A DNA stretch of 64,000 nt from Neobacillus niacini NBRC 15566 (GCF_001591505.1 NZ_BCVA01000002.1:1-64000); one strand, 5' to 3'; shown: positions 27,764-38,725, counted from the first letter of the stretch. Program-made: numbers and translations. Notes: a model not told the origin generated them from the sequence alone.

Positions 27764-29281
27764 ATGAGACTGAAAAACACAGTAAGGGTTGTATTGTTTG
27801 TACTGGTTCTATCCATACTTATGTTTTTCTTTAAGGAGTATTTACAGGTTGGAATATTTGGTTTTTTGAGCCTATTGATAACGCTTTCTGTTATTTTTAT
27901 TGCATTCGTCATATTTTTAGAAAATCGACACCCGACACAAACCATTACCTGGCTGGTGGTATTGGGTAGCTTTCCACTAGTGGGTTTCTTTTTCTATTTA
28001 CTTTTCGGAAGAAATTACCGAAAGGAGAAAATGTATCGGAAGAAGTATTTTCTCGACAAACAAGCTTTCTTGACTGTGGAGGGTGAAGATGACCCGAGAA
28101 GTGAAGAAAAACTTGGATTAATGGCCGAGCACCAAGCTAGGCTATTTACTTTGGCGCAAAAATTGGGGAATAGTCCAATTTCCTTTGACACCGCAACGAA
28201 GGTACTAACGAACGGGAAGGAAACCTTTCATCACATCCTTGAGCAATTGAATAGAGCCAGACATCATATACATATGGAATATTATATTGTGAGAGATGAT
28301 GAAATTGGACGAGAAATAAAGAAAATTTTAATTGAAAAGGCTGCACAAGGGGTAAAGGTAAGATTCTTGTATGACGCAGTGGGTTCTTGGAGATTATCCA
28401 AAAGATTTATTAATGATTTAAAAAATGCAGGGATTGAAACAGTTTGTTTTGGTCCTGTTAAGCTGCCGTTTTTAAATAATAAATTTAATTTCAGAAATCA
28501 CCGTAAAATTATTGTCATTGATGGAATGATCGGGTTTGTAGGCGGGCTAAATATTGGTGATGAATATTTAGGAAGAAATGACACTTATGGCTTTTGGCGG
28601 GACACCCACTTAATGTTGCGAGGAGAAGCTGTAAGATCGCTGCAGTTAATCTTTTTACAAGATTGGTATTACATGACGAACCACAGCTTCTTAACTGCCG
28701 AATATTTGTCTCCGCAAATAGATGAAAAAAATCATGGCGGCGTTCAATTAATTGCTGGCGGTCCGGACAATGAATGGAGTGTAATTAAGAATATCTTTTT
28801 CTCGATGATTACTTCGGCAAAGGAATCTGTTTGGATTGCCTCACCATACTTTATTCCGGATGAAGATATATTTTCAGCGATAAAAGTAGCTGCGCTTTCT
28901 GGCATTGATGTAAGATTACTTGTTCCTAATCGCCCTGATAAACGAATCGTCTTTCATGCTTCTAGATCTTACTTTCCTGAGCTTTTAGAAGCTGGTGTAA
29001 AGGTCTATGAATATGAACGCGGGTTTATGCATAGTAAAATCGTTATTGTTGACCATGAGCTCGCTTCTATTGGAACCTCTAATATGGATATGCGCAGTTT
29101 TCATTTAAATTTTGAGGTAAATGCTTTCTTATTTCGAACCAAAAGCACTCAGAAACTTGTGGCGGAGTATATTAATGATCTAGAATATGCGAAACAGCTT
29201 GAATTAACATCTTTTAGAAAAAGACATATCGGATTACGGTTGATTGAATCTACTGCTAGGTTACTATCACCGCTGCTATAA
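27764..29281 (+). CDS. cls: cardiolipin synthase
   Basis: A roughly 505-residue phospholipase-D-type cardiolipin synthase. Two N-terminal membrane helices are followed by two HKD motifs, HRKIIVIDGMIGFVGG and HSKIVIVDHELASIGT, which form the active site. It joins two phosphatidylglycerols. Start chosen at ATG 27764; TTG 27755 is an alternative, and GAGG lies close before the ATG. In B. subtilis coiA follows mecA directly, so this copy is an insertion relative to that order. Confidence 0.93.
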   Translation: MRLKNTVRVVLFVLVLSILMFFFKEYLQVGIFGFLSLLITLSVIFIAFVIFLENRHPTQTITWLVVLGSFPLVGFFFYLLFGRNYRKEKMYRKKYFLDKQAFLTVEGEDDPRSEEKLGLMAEHQARLFTLAQKLGNSPISFDTATKVLTNGKETFHHILEQLNRARHHIHMEYYIVRDDEIGREIKKILIEKAAQGVKVRFLYDAVGSWRLSKRFINDLKNAGIETVCFGPVKLPFLNNKFNFRNHRKIIVIDGMIGFVGGLNIGDEYLGRNDTYGFWRDTHLMLRGEAVRSLQLIFLQDWYYMTNHSFLTAEYLSPQIDEKNHGGVQLIAGGPDNEWSVIKNIFFSMITSAKESVWIASPYFIPDEDIFSAIKVAALSGIDVRLLVPNRPDKRIVFHASRSYFPELLEAGVKVYEYERGFMHSKIVIVDHELASIGTSNMDMRSFHLNFEVNAFLFRTKSTQKLVAEYINDLEYAKQLELTSFRKRHIGLRLIESTARLLSPLL

Positions 29282-29287
29282 GTTCAC

Positions 29288-29319
29288 AAACTCGTCAAAT
29301 TGGCGGGTTTTCTTTTTTT
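29288..29319 (+). terminator. terminator after cls
   Basis: Stem AACTCGTC / GGCGGGTT (three G-U pairs) then TTCTTTTTTT. Confidence 0.68.
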
Positions 29320-29380
29320 ATAAAAAAGGATTTCCAATTAGATAACACGAATGTAAGAAAGAAAAGGAGGTTGATAACCA

Positions 29381-30583
29381 TTGCTGACGGCACAAACACA
29401 TTCAGGTACCATTTTTAGCTTAGGTAAGGAGTATAACAAGGAGACACTCATGTTTATACGAAAAAATGAAAAATTTTTTTGTCCAGCTTGTGGGGAGCGA
29501 GTTTCACTTAAGCTGGGGACCCAAAGAATTTACCACTTTGCACACCGAAGCGGAACGGTTTGCAGGGAATTCTATGAAGGAGAAACGATTTATCATATGA
29601 AAGGAAAACTGCAGCTTTATCAGTGGCTGGAAAGACAAAGAATTCCTGTAGAATTAGAATATTATGATTCTATAATTAAACAGCGCCCTGATATTTTATT
29701 CCTTTACGATGGTAAGAAATACGCATTAGAATATCAATGTTCACCAATTACAGAAGAAATATTTAAGAAGCGAACAGAGGCCTATCGCCAACAAAATTAC
29801 ATTCCTCTTTGGATCCAAGGCAGTAAGCATCTGAAAACAAAAAGGAATAGTGTCTTCTCTTTATCAAACTTTGATTATTTCTTTTTTAGAAAAACAGAGA
29901 GCCAATTGATATTGCCTTCTTATTGCCCCGAAGAAAAACAATTTAAAATCCTCAGTTCGGTCTATCCTTTTTCTATAAAAAATGCAGTCGCCAACATCAC
30001 CTATCATTCCCTCGAAAATACTAAATTGGAAGAAGTTTTAGCACCGCAAATAAATAATTATTTCAGCTTCGCGAAATGGTCAAAGGAGATGGAGAGATTC
30101 ACATTAAATTGGTCACTCCATCCGAGTCCCGAGCTCCATCGATTTCTTCGTGAAATCTATATTCATAACCTCAACTTATATTTGCTTCCCCCAGAAATTG
30201 GTTTACCTGTTCGCCATTCTTTATTCATTCAAACACCTGCAATTATTTGGCAAACCTATTTATTTTTAGATGTATTGCTAAATAAAACACTTTATGAGCT
30301 TGTTAATTTAAAGGAAGTTGAAAGAAATTACAGTAAGAGAATCATGAATAATGAGATTATCATCAGGAATATTCCACAAATAACGAATGAAAAGTCTTTT
30401 CAAGCTGTGAAAGAGTATTTATTTCAACTAGAAAAACTCGGAATTCTTATAAAAAAAACTGAAACGGTCTTTCAACTTCAAACTAAAATCTCCGTTCCAA
30501 AATCTAATCGGGAAAAGGAGGAACGAAGGAATGAATTTCACCAAAAATATAAGACCATCCTAGAAACTATAAATGAAATATAA
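29381..30583 (+). CDS. coiA: competence protein CoiA
   Basis: A 400-residue CoiA. An N-terminal zinc-finger-like module has C34-x2-C37, a histidine at 52 or 55 and C61. A nuclease-like core follows (about residues 65-160) with RPDILFLYDGKKYALEYQC, a PD-(D/E)xK-type arrangement. CoiA acts in transformation, probably on incoming DNA in recombination. TTG start at 29381 has AAAGGAGG 10 bases upstream. Its N-terminal module is shared with the helicase at 46483-48771. Confidence 0.92.
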   Translation: MLTAQTHSGTIFSLGKEYNKETLMFIRKNEKFFCPACGERVSLKLGTQRIYHFAHRSGTVCREFYEGETIYHMKGKLQLYQWLERQRIPVELEYYDSIIKQRPDILFLYDGKKYALEYQCSPITEEIFKKRTEAYRQQNYIPLWIQGSKHLKTKRNSVFSLSNFDYFFFRKTESQLILPSYCPEEKQFKILSSVYPFSIKNAVANITYHSLENTKLEEVLAPQINNYFSFAKWSKEMERFTLNWSLHPSPELHRFLREIYIHNLNLYLLPPEIGLPVRHSLFIQTPAIIWQTYLFLDVLLNKTLYELVNLKEVERNYSKRIMNNEIIIRNIPQITNEKSFQAVKEYLFQLEKLGILIKKTETVFQLQTKISVPKSNREKEERRNEFHQKYKTILETINEI

Positions 30584-30704
30584 CTTTAGGGCATAATATA
30601 ATGGGTAAAACTAAAAAAATAAAGGAAAAACAATAAAAAAGGAGAATATTAACAGGGGTAAATTTTTTTCGTGATCCGAATAAATTTTGAATGGAGGAAG
30701 AAAT

Positions 30705-32522
30705 ATGGCAAACGAAGCTACAATAAAGGCGTTGCCTTCAAGAAGTGAAATTCCGGTTGAAGATACATGGAGATTAGAGGATATCTTTGCTAACGATAAA
30801 GAGTGGGAAAATGAATTTCAAGATGTAAAGAGTAAGATTTCTGGGATTAAAGAGTTTGAAGGGAAACTTGGGGAGAGTGCAGATGCTCTTTATAATGCTC
30901 TCCAGTTTCAGGATAAGCTCCTTGAAAGAATAGGAAAGTTATATACATACGCTCATATGCGTTATGACCAGGATACAACAAATTCTTTTTATCAGGGATT
31001 AGATGATAGAATGAAAAACCTCTATTCACAAGCTGGCAGTCAATTAGCCTTTATTGTTCCTGAAATACTTTCATTAGAGGAAAGCAAGGTTAATGGATTT
31101 ATAAAAGAAAAAACTGAACTTAAGCTTTATGAGCATGCGATTGAGGAGATTAACCTTCAGAGACCACACGTTTTGTCAGCTGAAATGGAAGCATTGTTAG
31201 CAGAAGCTGGTGAAGTAATGGATGCTTCCAGTAATACTTTCGGAATGTTAAATAATGCAGATTTAAAGTTCCCTTCCGTAAAAGATGAAAATGGTGAAGA
31301 GGTTGAGATTACCCATGGTCGTTATATCCGTTTTCTAGAAAGTGCTGACCAAAGAGTTCGACGTGACGCCTTTAAAGCTGTTTACGACACTTATGGGAAT
31401 TTCCGCAATACCTTCGCTAGCACAATCAGCGGGAATGTGAAAAAGGATAATTTCAATGCAAGAATTAGAAAATATGACTCTGCTAGGCATGCAGCACTAT
31501 CTGCTAATAATATTCCTGAAAGCGTGTATGATAATTTAGTAAACACAGTAAACGATCATTTACACTTATTGCACCGCTACGTTAAGCTCAGGAAAAAGGT
31601 TTTAGGGGTAGACGAACTGCATATGTACGATCTCTACACTCCCCTTGTAAAAGATGTAAAAATGGAGATTCCTTATAAACAAGCAGAAGAGCTTGTAATC
31701 AAAGGGCTTGCTCCATTGGGCGAGGAGTATTCAAAGATCCTACAAGAGGGGTTTGAAAACCGCTGGGTAGATGTACACGAAAATAAAGGAAAGCGAAGCG
31801 GCGCTTATTCTTCAGGAGCATATGGTACAAATCCATATATTCTTATGAATTGGCAAGATAATGTGAATAACTTATTTACGTTAGCTCATGAATTTGGCCA
31901 TTCTGTCCATAGCTACTATACAAGGAAAAATCAGCCATATCCTTATGGGAACTATTCAATTTTTGTTGCGGAAGTAGCTTCAACTTGTAACGAAGCGCTA
32001 TTAAATGACTATTTATTAAAAACAATTGATGACGAGCAAAAAAGAATCTATTTATTAAATCATTATTTAGAAGGCTTCAGAGGCACTGTATTCCGTCAAA
32101 CGATGTTTGCAGAATATGAGCATTTAATTCACCAAAAGGCCCAAAATAATGAGGCTTTAACAGCGGATTCCTTAACCAGTGAATATTATGCCTTAAATAA
32201 GAAATATTTTGGTGAAGAGGATATCGTTATTGATGAAGAAATCGGCTTAGAGTGGGCAAGAATACCACATTTCTATTACAATTATTATGTATATCAATAT
32301 GCAACCGGCTTCAGTGCAGCAACCGCATTAAGCAAGCAAATCCTAGAGGAAGGCGAGCCAGCAGTAAAGCGTTATATTGATTTCTTAAGCTCTGGAAGCT
32401 CCGATTATCCAATTGAAGTACTAAAGAAAGCTGGAGTAGATATGACAAGCGCCGACCCAATCAGGGATGCATGTAAAGTATTTGAAGAAAAGTTAAATGA
32501 ACTAGAGCAGTTATTATCTTAA
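30705..32522 (+). CDS. pepF: oligoendopeptidase F
   Basis: A 605-residue M3-family zinc peptidase with HEFGHSVHS (HExxH) and a downstream glutamate region. It cleaves short peptides in the cytoplasm. ATG 30705 follows GGAGGAAG; the upstream ATG in the same frame overlaps that site. Position after coiA matches B. subtilis yjbG/pepF, reported to affect sporulation when overexpressed. Confidence 0.96.
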   Translation: MANEATIKALPSRSEIPVEDTWRLEDIFANDKEWENEFQDVKSKISGIKEFEGKLGESADALYNALQFQDKLLERIGKLYTYAHMRYDQDTTNSFYQGLDDRMKNLYSQAGSQLAFIVPEILSLEESKVNGFIKEKTELKLYEHAIEEINLQRPHVLSAEMEALLAEAGEVMDASSNTFGMLNNADLKFPSVKDENGEEVEITHGRYIRFLESADQRVRRDAFKAVYDTYGNFRNTFASTISGNVKKDNFNARIRKYDSARHAALSANNIPESVYDNLVNTVNDHLHLLHRYVKLRKKVLGVDELHMYDLYTPLVKDVKMEIPYKQAEELVIKGLAPLGEEYSKILQEGFENRWVDVHENKGKRSGAYSSGAYGTNPYILMNWQDNVNNLFTLAHEFGHSVHSYYTRKNQPYPYGNYSIFVAEVASTCNEALLNDYLLKTIDDEQKRIYLLNHYLEGFRGTVFRQTMFAEYEHLIHQKAQNNEALTADSLTSEYYALNKKYFGEEDIVIDEEIGLEWARIPHFYYNYYVYQYATGFSAATALSKQILEEGEPAVKRYIDFLSSGSSDYPIEVLKKAGVDMTSADPIRDACKVFEEKLNELEQLLS

Positions 32523-32527
32523 CGAGT

Positions 32528-32556
32528 AAAGGAGAGTGCCATGGGTACTCTCCTTT
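32528..32556. terminator. bidirectional terminator
   Basis: Stem AAAGGAGAGT / ACTCTCCTTT between pepF and the converging small gene; T runs are short. Confidence 0.7.
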
Positions 32557-32728
32557 AAAATCCTTTAAATCTTTTTCGATCATTCAGATAAAAGAGAAAC
32601 ACGAAAATTCCAATAAAAAAAAGTGGAATACTAATAATCAGCGGAAAGATCTTCATTAACGCAAGGATATGGAGTGAAAATCCGAAAAGTATAAAGAGAA
32701 TCATCAAAATAACAGGTAAATTCTTCAT
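32555..32728 (-). CDS. small membrane protein at the yizD position
   Basis: A 57-residue protein with two hydrophobic helices (LPVILMILFILFGFSLHIL and FPLIISIPLFFIGIFVFLF) and a basic tail. ATG 32728 has AAGGTGG 8 bases upstream; the longer open frame to 32854 has no such site. In B. subtilis the small gene yizD lies between pepF and spxH. Homology is not verified. Confidence 0.6.
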   Translation of the reverse strand: MKNLPVILMILFILFGFSLHILALMKIFPLIISIPLFFIGIFVFLFYLNDRKRFKGF

Positions 32729-32954
32729 CCGACATGCCACCTTATTTTTAAGTAACGGAATAAACCTAGTTATACTATATTGTCCAAAATAGAATAATAT
32801 GATATTTTGACAATTATGTGAAATAACGCACAAGCTCATTGTCATCAGGTTCATTTACATGGTATATTCTATACGTGAAGTTAATCACAACAAACATATA
32901 CCCCTTTGTTTGACCGTGAAAAATTTCTCCCATCCCCTTTGTTCGTATTAATAG

Positions 32955-32989
32955 AAAAAGACCTTGCAGTTATAACTGCAAGGTCTTTT
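32955..32989. terminator. terminator after spxH
   Basis: Near-perfect stem AAAAAGACCTTGCAGTTA / TAACTGCAAGGTCTTTT at the 3' end of the minus-strand spxH-yjbI unit. Confidence 0.88.
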
Positions 32990-33000
32990 CATGTTGAAAA

Positions 33001-33870
33001 TCAATTCTCTTCTACATAGCGCCAAAAGGTTCCATATTTAGCAGGAAGCTGTTCAACCTTTTGAAGTAATAGCAATTTTTTCATTTCCCGTTCCACCTGA
33101 GAAATGGACATGTTATAAACGACAGCAATTTCCTTCGAAGCAACTAGTTTAAAATATTTCAAAAATGTTTCTAACGGCGGCGGCTGATTTTTAACTGGCT
33201 GTTCAGAAAGCATTTCTTCAAGAATTTGAACATAAACTTCATACGGGTAAGAACCCGTAATTTTAATTCCTTCATCTTCTGCATTTTCATTAAAAAAAAC
33301 AAGGGTAGGAATTTCTTGTACTTCCATCTCAGTGGTAATTTTCAAGTCACACTGAAAAGCTTTTGCTGCACTTTCGGAATGGAAATCAGAAATAAATTCC
33401 CCGACATCTAATCCTGCGCTCTTTGCACAAGATTTTAATACCTCAAAATGGGAGATGTTTTGTTTAGCAATAAATAGTTTTTCTTGTACTTTGCGAAGAA
33501 ACCGTATACCAGCTCGTCTGCCTTGCAGTTCTGCGGCCTTTATGGCAACCGAAGCAATATACGGGGAAGCTACTGGATCTTCTAACCATAGGCTCCCATC
33601 ACAGGACATCCCTGATCTGCTTGCTGTCTTTTCCCATAGTTCGGCAATCACTTCATAATTTTTCTTTTTGCTAACATTTAAATTTGCGATAGTCCCACTT
33701 AAAACGTGTTTAATGGAAAAATAGCGGCCATATTCAATGTGCAGTTTTTTTAGAATTGGTTCGAGTGCCCAGCACTCTGGGCATAAAGGATCGATGAACA
33801 TATATATTTCGAGTGGCTTCTTGTCAAAATTGTAGACCTGCTGCTTTGAAGTGAACCTAGGGTTACTCAC
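33001..33870 (-). CDS. spxH: Spx-degradation adaptor SpxH (YjbH)
   Basis: A 289-residue DsbA-like protein with the N-terminal CPEC motif in [14 protein letters not shown]. SpxH binds Spx and hands it to ClpXP; it is a cytosolic adaptor rather than an oxidase. The GTG start overlaps the stop of the upstream hemoglobin gene by 4 bases, so the two are translationally coupled, as in B. subtilis yjbI-yjbH order. Confidence 0.94.
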   Translation of the reverse strand: MSNPRFTSKQQVYNFDKKPLEIYMFIDPLCPECWALEPILKKLHIEYGRYFSIKHVLSGTIANLNVSKKKNYEVIAELWEKTASRSGMSCDGSLWLEDPVASPYIASVAIKAAELQGRRAGIRFLRKVQEKLFIAKQNISHFEVLKSCAKSAGLDVGEFISDFHSESAAKAFQCDLKITTEMEVQEIPTLVFFNENAEDEGIKITGSYPYEVYVQILEEMLSEQPVKNQPPPLETFLKYFKLVASKEIAVVYNMSISQVEREMKKLLLLQKVEQLPAKYGTFWRYVEEN

Positions 33871-34274
33871 GAACTTTCACCTGGTATCTCACTGGTATCT
33901 GGCTTATTGATCATGTGTTGGGCAGTAAGATAGAGCCTTGAATAAAAATCATCCCTTATCGGACCCTCTAATCCAGTCTTGTCCATCGCTTGTTTCATGC
34001 AAGATAGCCATGCTTTTGCACGGTTAGGAGTAATGGGAAAAGGCAAATGTCGTGCACGCATCATCGGATGACCATGCTCCTCGGTATACAACGCTGGTCC
34101 CCCCAAATATTGTGTCAAAAATTGCTTTTGTTTCCTAGCAATTTCGGAAAATTTATTTGGAAAGATTGGTGCAAGATCAGGATGTTGTGCAACTAAACCA
34201 TAAAAAGTATCCACTAGGCGGTGTAAGGTATCTTCGCCGATGGCTTCATATGGAGTAGGCTTTTTCTCATTCAT
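33867..34274 (-). CDS. yjbI: truncated hemoglobin (group II)
   Basis: A 135-residue 2-over-2 hemoglobin with the family stretches [30 protein letters not shown] and the proximal-His region [12 protein letters not shown]. Group II bacterial trHbs bind O2 and may have peroxidase activity. Coupled to spxH, so a link with thiol/oxidative stress control is inferred. Confidence 0.95.
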   Translation of the reverse strand: MNEKKPTPYEAIGEDTLHRLVDTFYGLVAQHPDLAPIFPNKFSEIARKQKQFLTQYLGGPALYTEEHGHPMMRARHLPFPITPNRAKAWLSCMKQAMDKTGLEGPIRDDFYSRLYLTAQHMINKPDTSEIPGESS

Positions 34275-34345
34275 GTTGACAACTCCTTTAAAAATGTTTG
34301 TATTATTATTTTATCAATGGATTTTTCATATCTCAAATAAACCGC

Positions 34346-34918
34346 TTATAATTTTTGCTTATAAAACCGAGCAATCTTATTTTGGGTGGCCCGTAAGGGA
34401 ATATTATATTGTTCAAGAAGCTCTTCGAATACACGTTGACCAACTTGAAAATCTTCCACTTCGTATTCAACCTCGTAGTCTTCCGTATTTAGATATAAAC
34501 TATGATCTAATACTAAAAGTCCTTCTCTATAAGTGAATTCAGCTCTTTTCGTTGTGAGAGATCCGAAATATTCTAAAACCATTATCGGTTTATTTAATAG
34601 TTCCAATCGTTCGTGAACGATTCCCTTAGGGATTATTCCATTTTTAATCGCACCCAAGAATTCATCTAGAGATAGAATTTGTGTGGTTTCTAACAGACCA
34701 ACAGCAGCTGGCTGCTTAAGTGTCATTTCATAGTAATCTTTTTTTTCCCTTATCCTTAAAGCAGAACCTAATTCCTTTAATGTGAAATCAGGTGTATCAA
34801 AATAATGATTTGTTTGGCTGATGATTTGGTCTTCCTTTACTCTAAATGCTTTAAGCAGTTTTTTATACTCAGCTTTTGTAAGTAGATTTTTAAATTCTAT
34901 TTCAATTGTCTCTGACAT
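34346..34918 (-). CDS. yjbK: CYTH domain triphosphatase-like protein
   Basis: A 190-residue CYTH protein with the N-terminal EIEFK signature (a metal/triphosphate tunnel), LRIREKKDYYEMTLKQPA and a C-terminal YEVEYEVEDF stretch. CYTH enzymes hydrolyse triphosphates such as thiamine triphosphate or PPPi; the substrate here is unproven. It stands divergent to the yjbL-yjbM-nadK operon. Confidence 0.92.
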   Translation of the reverse strand: MSETIEIEFKNLLTKAEYKKLLKAFRVKEDQIISQTNHYFDTPDFTLKELGSALRIREKKDYYEMTLKQPAAVGLLETTQILSLDEFLGAIKNGIIPKGIVHERLELLNKPIMVLEYFGSLTTKRAEFTYREGLLVLDHSLYLNTEDYEVEYEVEDFQVGQRVFEELLEQYNIPLRATQNKIARFYKQKL

Positions 34919-35040
34919 CGTTAGTCCATCCTTTCTAATGCGTCCTCTTATTTTATCTTAGCATTTGGCCGAACCGCAATTCTTGGGAGAAATGGATAGA
35001 TTATGCTAAAATAGTAGGGTAAATGTTGGAGGTAAATAAA

Positions 35041-35400
35041 ATGAATAAAAGAATACTAATTAGCAAGGCGAACATATCAGATAATAAGCTACTATTACAA
35101 GTAAATGAGCCTATTTCGGGATTAATCCCAACAGAACAAATTCTTGTTGATTCTAAGCAATTTTCTTTTGTCTATCTAATGGAGAATCAAGAGGGATATA
35201 CATATATTGACATTCCTGAACCCATTTGGCCATTATTAAAAGAGACATTAACAAGACAAATTGCAGTATGGATTCACTTTGATGAAGAAGAATTGGAGTT
35301 AACTAATTTTAATGAGGAATTAGTTGATATTATTAACAACATTAGAGGAAATAGTAATTATGGTGAAGAGATGGTCGCAAAAGTAGAAGGAATTTTTTAA
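35041..35400 (+). CDS. yjbL: UPF0738 family protein YjbL
   Basis: A 119-residue acidic soluble protein of the UPF0738/YjbL family, from ATG 35041 with TTGGAGG upstream (an ATG at 35023 lies before the site). First gene of an apparent operon with yjbM, nadK and yjbO. Function unknown. Confidence 0.85.
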   Translation: MNKRILISKANISDNKLLLQVNEPISGLIPTEQILVDSKQFSFVYLMENQEGYTYIDIPEPIWPLLKETLTRQIAVWIHFDEEELELTNFNEELVDIINNIRGNSNYGEEMVAKVEGIF

Positions 35401-35431
35401 ACATATTATAGTTTCTTATTGAGGTGGAATC

Positions 35432-36070
35432 ATGAAGCATTGGGACCAATTCTTAGCTCCATATAAACAAGCCGTATCAGAGCTGAAAATAAAATTAAAG
35501 GGTATGAGAGGACAATTTGAGTTAGACTCCAGCCATTCACCTATTGAATTTGTAACTGGTCGAGTCAAGCCAATTGCGAGTATCCTTGATAAGGCAAATC
35601 AAAAAGGTATTCCACTTGATAAATTGGAAGAAGAGATGCAAGACATTGCCGGTATGCGTATCATGTGTCAATTCGTAGATGATATCCATCATGTTGTCGA
35701 CTTGTTAAGGAATCGAAATGACCTAGAAATCGTCGAGGAAAGAGATTATATTTCACATAAAAAAACGAGTGGATATCGTTCTTACCATGTTGTCATACGT
35801 TATCCAGTTCAAACGATTCACGGGGAAAAGAAAATACTAGCTGAAATTCAAATTAGAACATTGGCAATGAACTTCTGGGCGACAATTGAACATACGTTAA
35901 ATTATAAATACAAAGGAATTTTTCCCGCAGATATTAAAATGAGGCTGCAAAGTGCTGCAGAGGCAGCGTTTCGTTTAGATGAGGAAATGTCCTTAATTCG
36001 TGGTGAGATCCAAGAAGCACAAGCATTCTTCACAAGAAATAAGGAGTTTAAGCAAGAGGAGAAAAGTTAA
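35432..36070 (+). CDS. yjbM: small alarmone synthetase (RelQ/SasB type)
   Basis: A 212-residue (p)ppGpp synthetase of the RelQ family, lacking hydrolase and TGS domains. Motifs include [29 protein letters not shown] and [17 protein letters not shown]. Uses ATP and GDP/GTP; RelQ is itself activated by pppGpp. Followed 40 bases later by nadK. Confidence 0.95.
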   Translation: MKHWDQFLAPYKQAVSELKIKLKGMRGQFELDSSHSPIEFVTGRVKPIASILDKANQKGIPLDKLEEEMQDIAGMRIMCQFVDDIHHVVDLLRNRNDLEIVEERDYISHKKTSGYRSYHVVIRYPVQTIHGEKKILAEIQIRTLAMNFWATIEHTLNYKYKGIFPADIKMRLQSAAEAAFRLDEEMSLIRGEIQEAQAFFTRNKEFKQEEKS

Positions 36071-36110
36071 TATAGGCATTGTAAGTATTATATTACAAGG
36101 AGAAAACATT

Positions 36111-36911
36111 ATGAAATTTGCGATTACATCCAAAGGAGATCAAAAATCGAATATCTTAATGCATAAAATGCGTACCTATTTACTCGACTTTGATCTAATT
36201 TACGATGAGGATCAACCGGATATTGTCGTTTCAATTGGCGGGGATGGGACACTACTATATGCATTTCACCGATATAGCAGCCGTTTGGATAAAACTGCCT
36301 TTGTCGGAATACATACAGGCCATCTAGGTTTTTATGCCGACTGGACAGCTGATGAAATCGAAAAACTTGTGATTGCAATTGCCAAAACTCCATATCAGGT
36401 TGTTGAATATCCATTAATTGAAGTAATCATTCGTTATCAGCATGCTGGAAAAGAATCTCGGTATCTTGCCCTAAACGAATCAACTGTCAAAAGTGTCGAG
36501 GGGACATTGGTTATGGATGTAGAAATCCGCGGACAGCACTTTGAACGCTTTCGGGGTGATGGTCTATGCGTTTCCACGCCATCTGGAAGTACAGCATACA
36601 ATAAAGCACTTGGCGGAGCGATTATCCATCCTTCGATTCCGGCATTGCAGGTAGCTGAAATGGCTTCAATCAATAACCGTGTCTTTCGGACTGTTGGTTC
36701 ACCGCTAATCCTGCCGTCCCATCATACTTGTATGCTAAAACCTGTTAATCGTCCGGATTTTCAAGTCACCGTTGATCATCTTACATTACTTCATAAGGAT
36801 GTAAAGTCCATTCAATTTAGAGTGCCAGATGAAAAAATTCGCTTTGCTCGGTTCCGTCCATTTCCTTTTTGGAAGAGGGTTCATGACTCCTTTATATCAG
36901 ATTCGGACTAA
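36111..36911 (+). CDS. nadK: NAD kinase
   Basis: A 266-residue NAD kinase from ATG 36111 (CAAGGAG upstream). GGDGT catalytic/ATP motif, an NES-containing ALNESTVKS and the [21 protein letters not shown] loop. It makes NADP+. In the yjbL-yjbM-nadK-yjbO operon; equals B. subtilis ppnKA/yjbN. Confidence 0.96.
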   Translation: MKFAITSKGDQKSNILMHKMRTYLLDFDLIYDEDQPDIVVSIGGDGTLLYAFHRYSSRLDKTAFVGIHTGHLGFYADWTADEIEKLVIAIAKTPYQVVEYPLIEVIIRYQHAGKESRYLALNESTVKSVEGTLVMDVEIRGQHFERFRGDGLCVSTPSGSTAYNKALGGAIIHPSIPALQVAEMASINNRVFRTVGSPLILPSHHTCMLKPVNRPDFQVTVDHLTLLHKDVKSIQFRVPDEKIRFARFRPFPFWKRVHDSFISDSD

Positions 36912-36934
36912 TCACCATGCTGGGAGGACGCCAG

Positions 36935-37834
36935 GTGAAACCAAATTTTGAATTGCAGTGGACCATTAATAAAAATCATGAGGGTAGAATGATTAGGGAG
37001 TTCTTGAAGGAAAAGGAAATCTCTCGGATTGCGCTAACAGATATTAAATTCAAAGGTGGTAAAATTCTAGTTAATAACACGGAAGTGAATGTCCGCTATG
37101 TGTTAAAAGCAGACGATATTGTCACCGTTATTTTCCCTCCTGAAAATCCAAGTGAAGGTGTTTCAGGCGAAAAAATCAAATTAGAGATTCTTTTCGAAGA
37201 CCCATTTATACTGGTTGTAAATAAACCAGCGGGGATGAGTACGATACCATCTAGGGAACATCCCAATGGAAGTTTAGCAAATGCCTTGGTTGGGTACTAC
37301 GAAGATATAGGAATTAGAGCCACTTCCCATATTGTTACCCGTTTAGACCGGGATACCTCAGGGATTGTTTTAATTGCAAAACATCGGCATGTACATCATT
37401 TATTAAGCAAGCAGCAACAAAATGGTCATGTAAAAAGAACGTATGAGGCATTTGCTGAGGGTAGTTTAAAAAGCGATACCGGCTCGATTGAAGAACCAAT
37501 TGGCAGGAGATCTGACAGTATAATACAAAGAGAAGTCCGTAATGATGGACAATATGCATGTACCCACTACAAAGTGCTAAAAAGGTATAAGGAGTTCAGC
37601 CATGTTGAGCTAATTCTAGAGACTGGCAGAACACATCAAATTCGGGTACATATGTCTTTTATTGGTCACCCTTTACTGGGAGATGATTTGTATGGGGGAA
37701 ATCTTTTTCTTATTGAGCGCCAGGCCCTGCATTGTAAAAAAATTCACTTCATACACCCTTTTAACTTCATGGAAATGGATTTCACTGCACCATTTCCATT
37801 AGATATGGATGAAATAATAAAGGCTGCCCTTTAA
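36935..37834 (+). CDS. yjbO: RluA/RluD-family pseudouridine synthase
   Basis: A 299-residue pseudouridine synthase with the catalytic HIVTRLDRDTSGIVLIAK and the GRTHQIRVHM motif. A short S4-like N-terminus precedes it. GTG 36935 has GGGAGG 7 bases upstream; an ATG at 36917 lies ahead of the site. Target uridine (rRNA or tRNA) is unproven. Confidence 0.92.
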   Translation: MKPNFELQWTINKNHEGRMIREFLKEKEISRIALTDIKFKGGKILVNNTEVNVRYVLKADDIVTVIFPPENPSEGVSGEKIKLEILFEDPFILVVNKPAGMSTIPSREHPNGSLANALVGYYEDIGIRATSHIVTRLDRDTSGIVLIAKHRHVHHLLSKQQQNGHVKRTYEAFAEGSLKSDTGSIEEPIGRRSDSIIQREVRNDGQYACTHYKVLKRYKEFSHVELILETGRTHQIRVHMSFIGHPLLGDDLYGGNLFLIERQALHCKKIHFIHPFNFMEMDFTAPFPLDMDEIIKAAL

Positions 37835-37856
37835 ATGGCCAGCCTTTTGCATTTTT
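37819..37856 (+). terminator. terminator after the yjbO-like gene
   Basis: Stem AAAGGCTG / CAGCCTTT with inner CC/GG pairing, then T-rich sequence. Confidence 0.75.
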
Positions 37857-37908
37857 TGATGATTTCCTAGGAAATTTGTCGATGTACTTAGGAGTATTTT
37901 CCCTATTT

Positions 37909-38649
37909 TTAATCAAAGTCTTTAAACTTCTCCTTAATATATGGCATAGTAGAATCTACAGAAACGATTTCCAACTCTGGATATCGAAGCGCCGTTAACT
38001 TACCGCCAAAAACAGCTCCAGTATCAATGTTATATGTATTATTGATTACTCTAGGTTCTTTCACTGGGGTATGCCCATATACGATAATTGCATTGCCTGT
38101 GTATTGTTTCGCCCAATCCCTTCTAATTGGGGAACCATCAGGATGTTTTTCACCAGTTATATCTCCATAAAGGACAAACGTCTTAACCTTAGAATTTGTT
38201 TTGCCGATAAATTCTTCTTTTATTCCAGCGTGAGCGATAACTAACTTACTTTTATCTAATACTAGGTGGAGCGGGGATTTTTCATAAAGGTCGACAAATT
38301 TATTTCGAATCGATTGCTGATCTTTTTTTTGTAATGACTTATATTCTGCTACGGTCGTTTCTAGTCCATGTGTTTCCTGGACTTTATTCCCAATGAAATA
38401 ACGATAAAGCTTATTGCAATGGTTCCCTGGTGTATAAAATGCCTGTTGCTGTTCAATTACAAGCCGCCAGACTATTTCAGCAACTTTTAATGAAGATGGA
38501 CCGCGGTCCGTTAAATCTCCAACAAAGGCTAAACGTCTGTTTTGTGGATGGATTGGGATTCCATCCTTCCATTGGTAACCGCATTTTTTTGTTAAGGCTT
38601 CAAATTCTGGTAAACAGCCATGTATATCACCGATGATATCAATTTTCAT
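37909..38649 (-). CDS. prpE: bis(5'-nucleosyl)-tetraphosphatase PrpE
   Basis: A 246-residue metallophosphatase with [13 protein letters not shown] and GNHCNK metal-binding motifs. In B. subtilis PrpE cleaves diadenosine tetraphosphate and protein phosphotyrosine in vitro and affects spore germination. Divergent from the antiporter-like gene. Confidence 0.93.
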   Translation of the reverse strand: MKIDIIGDIHGCLPEFEALTKKCGYQWKDGIPIHPQNRRLAFVGDLTDRGPSSLKVAEIVWRLVIEQQQAFYTPGNHCNKLYRYFIGNKVQETHGLETTVAEYKSLQKKDQQSIRNKFVDLYEKSPLHLVLDKSKLVIAHAGIKEEFIGKTNSKVKTFVLYGDITGEKHPDGSPIRRDWAKQYTGNAIIVYGHTPVKEPRVINNTYNIDTGAVFGGKLTALRYPELEIVSVDSTMPYIKEKFKDFD

Positions 38650-38725
38650 AGAAATGATTCCCCCTTTATCTTTATTTTTTGTTAATGTAGTAATTTTTAT
38701 AAATAGAAATCAAGGAGGACGATAT

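Noticed and set aside
36000..36110. Upstream extension of nadK into yjbM
   Set aside because: The standard NAD kinase N-terminus begins at ATG 36111 with its own ribosome-binding site.
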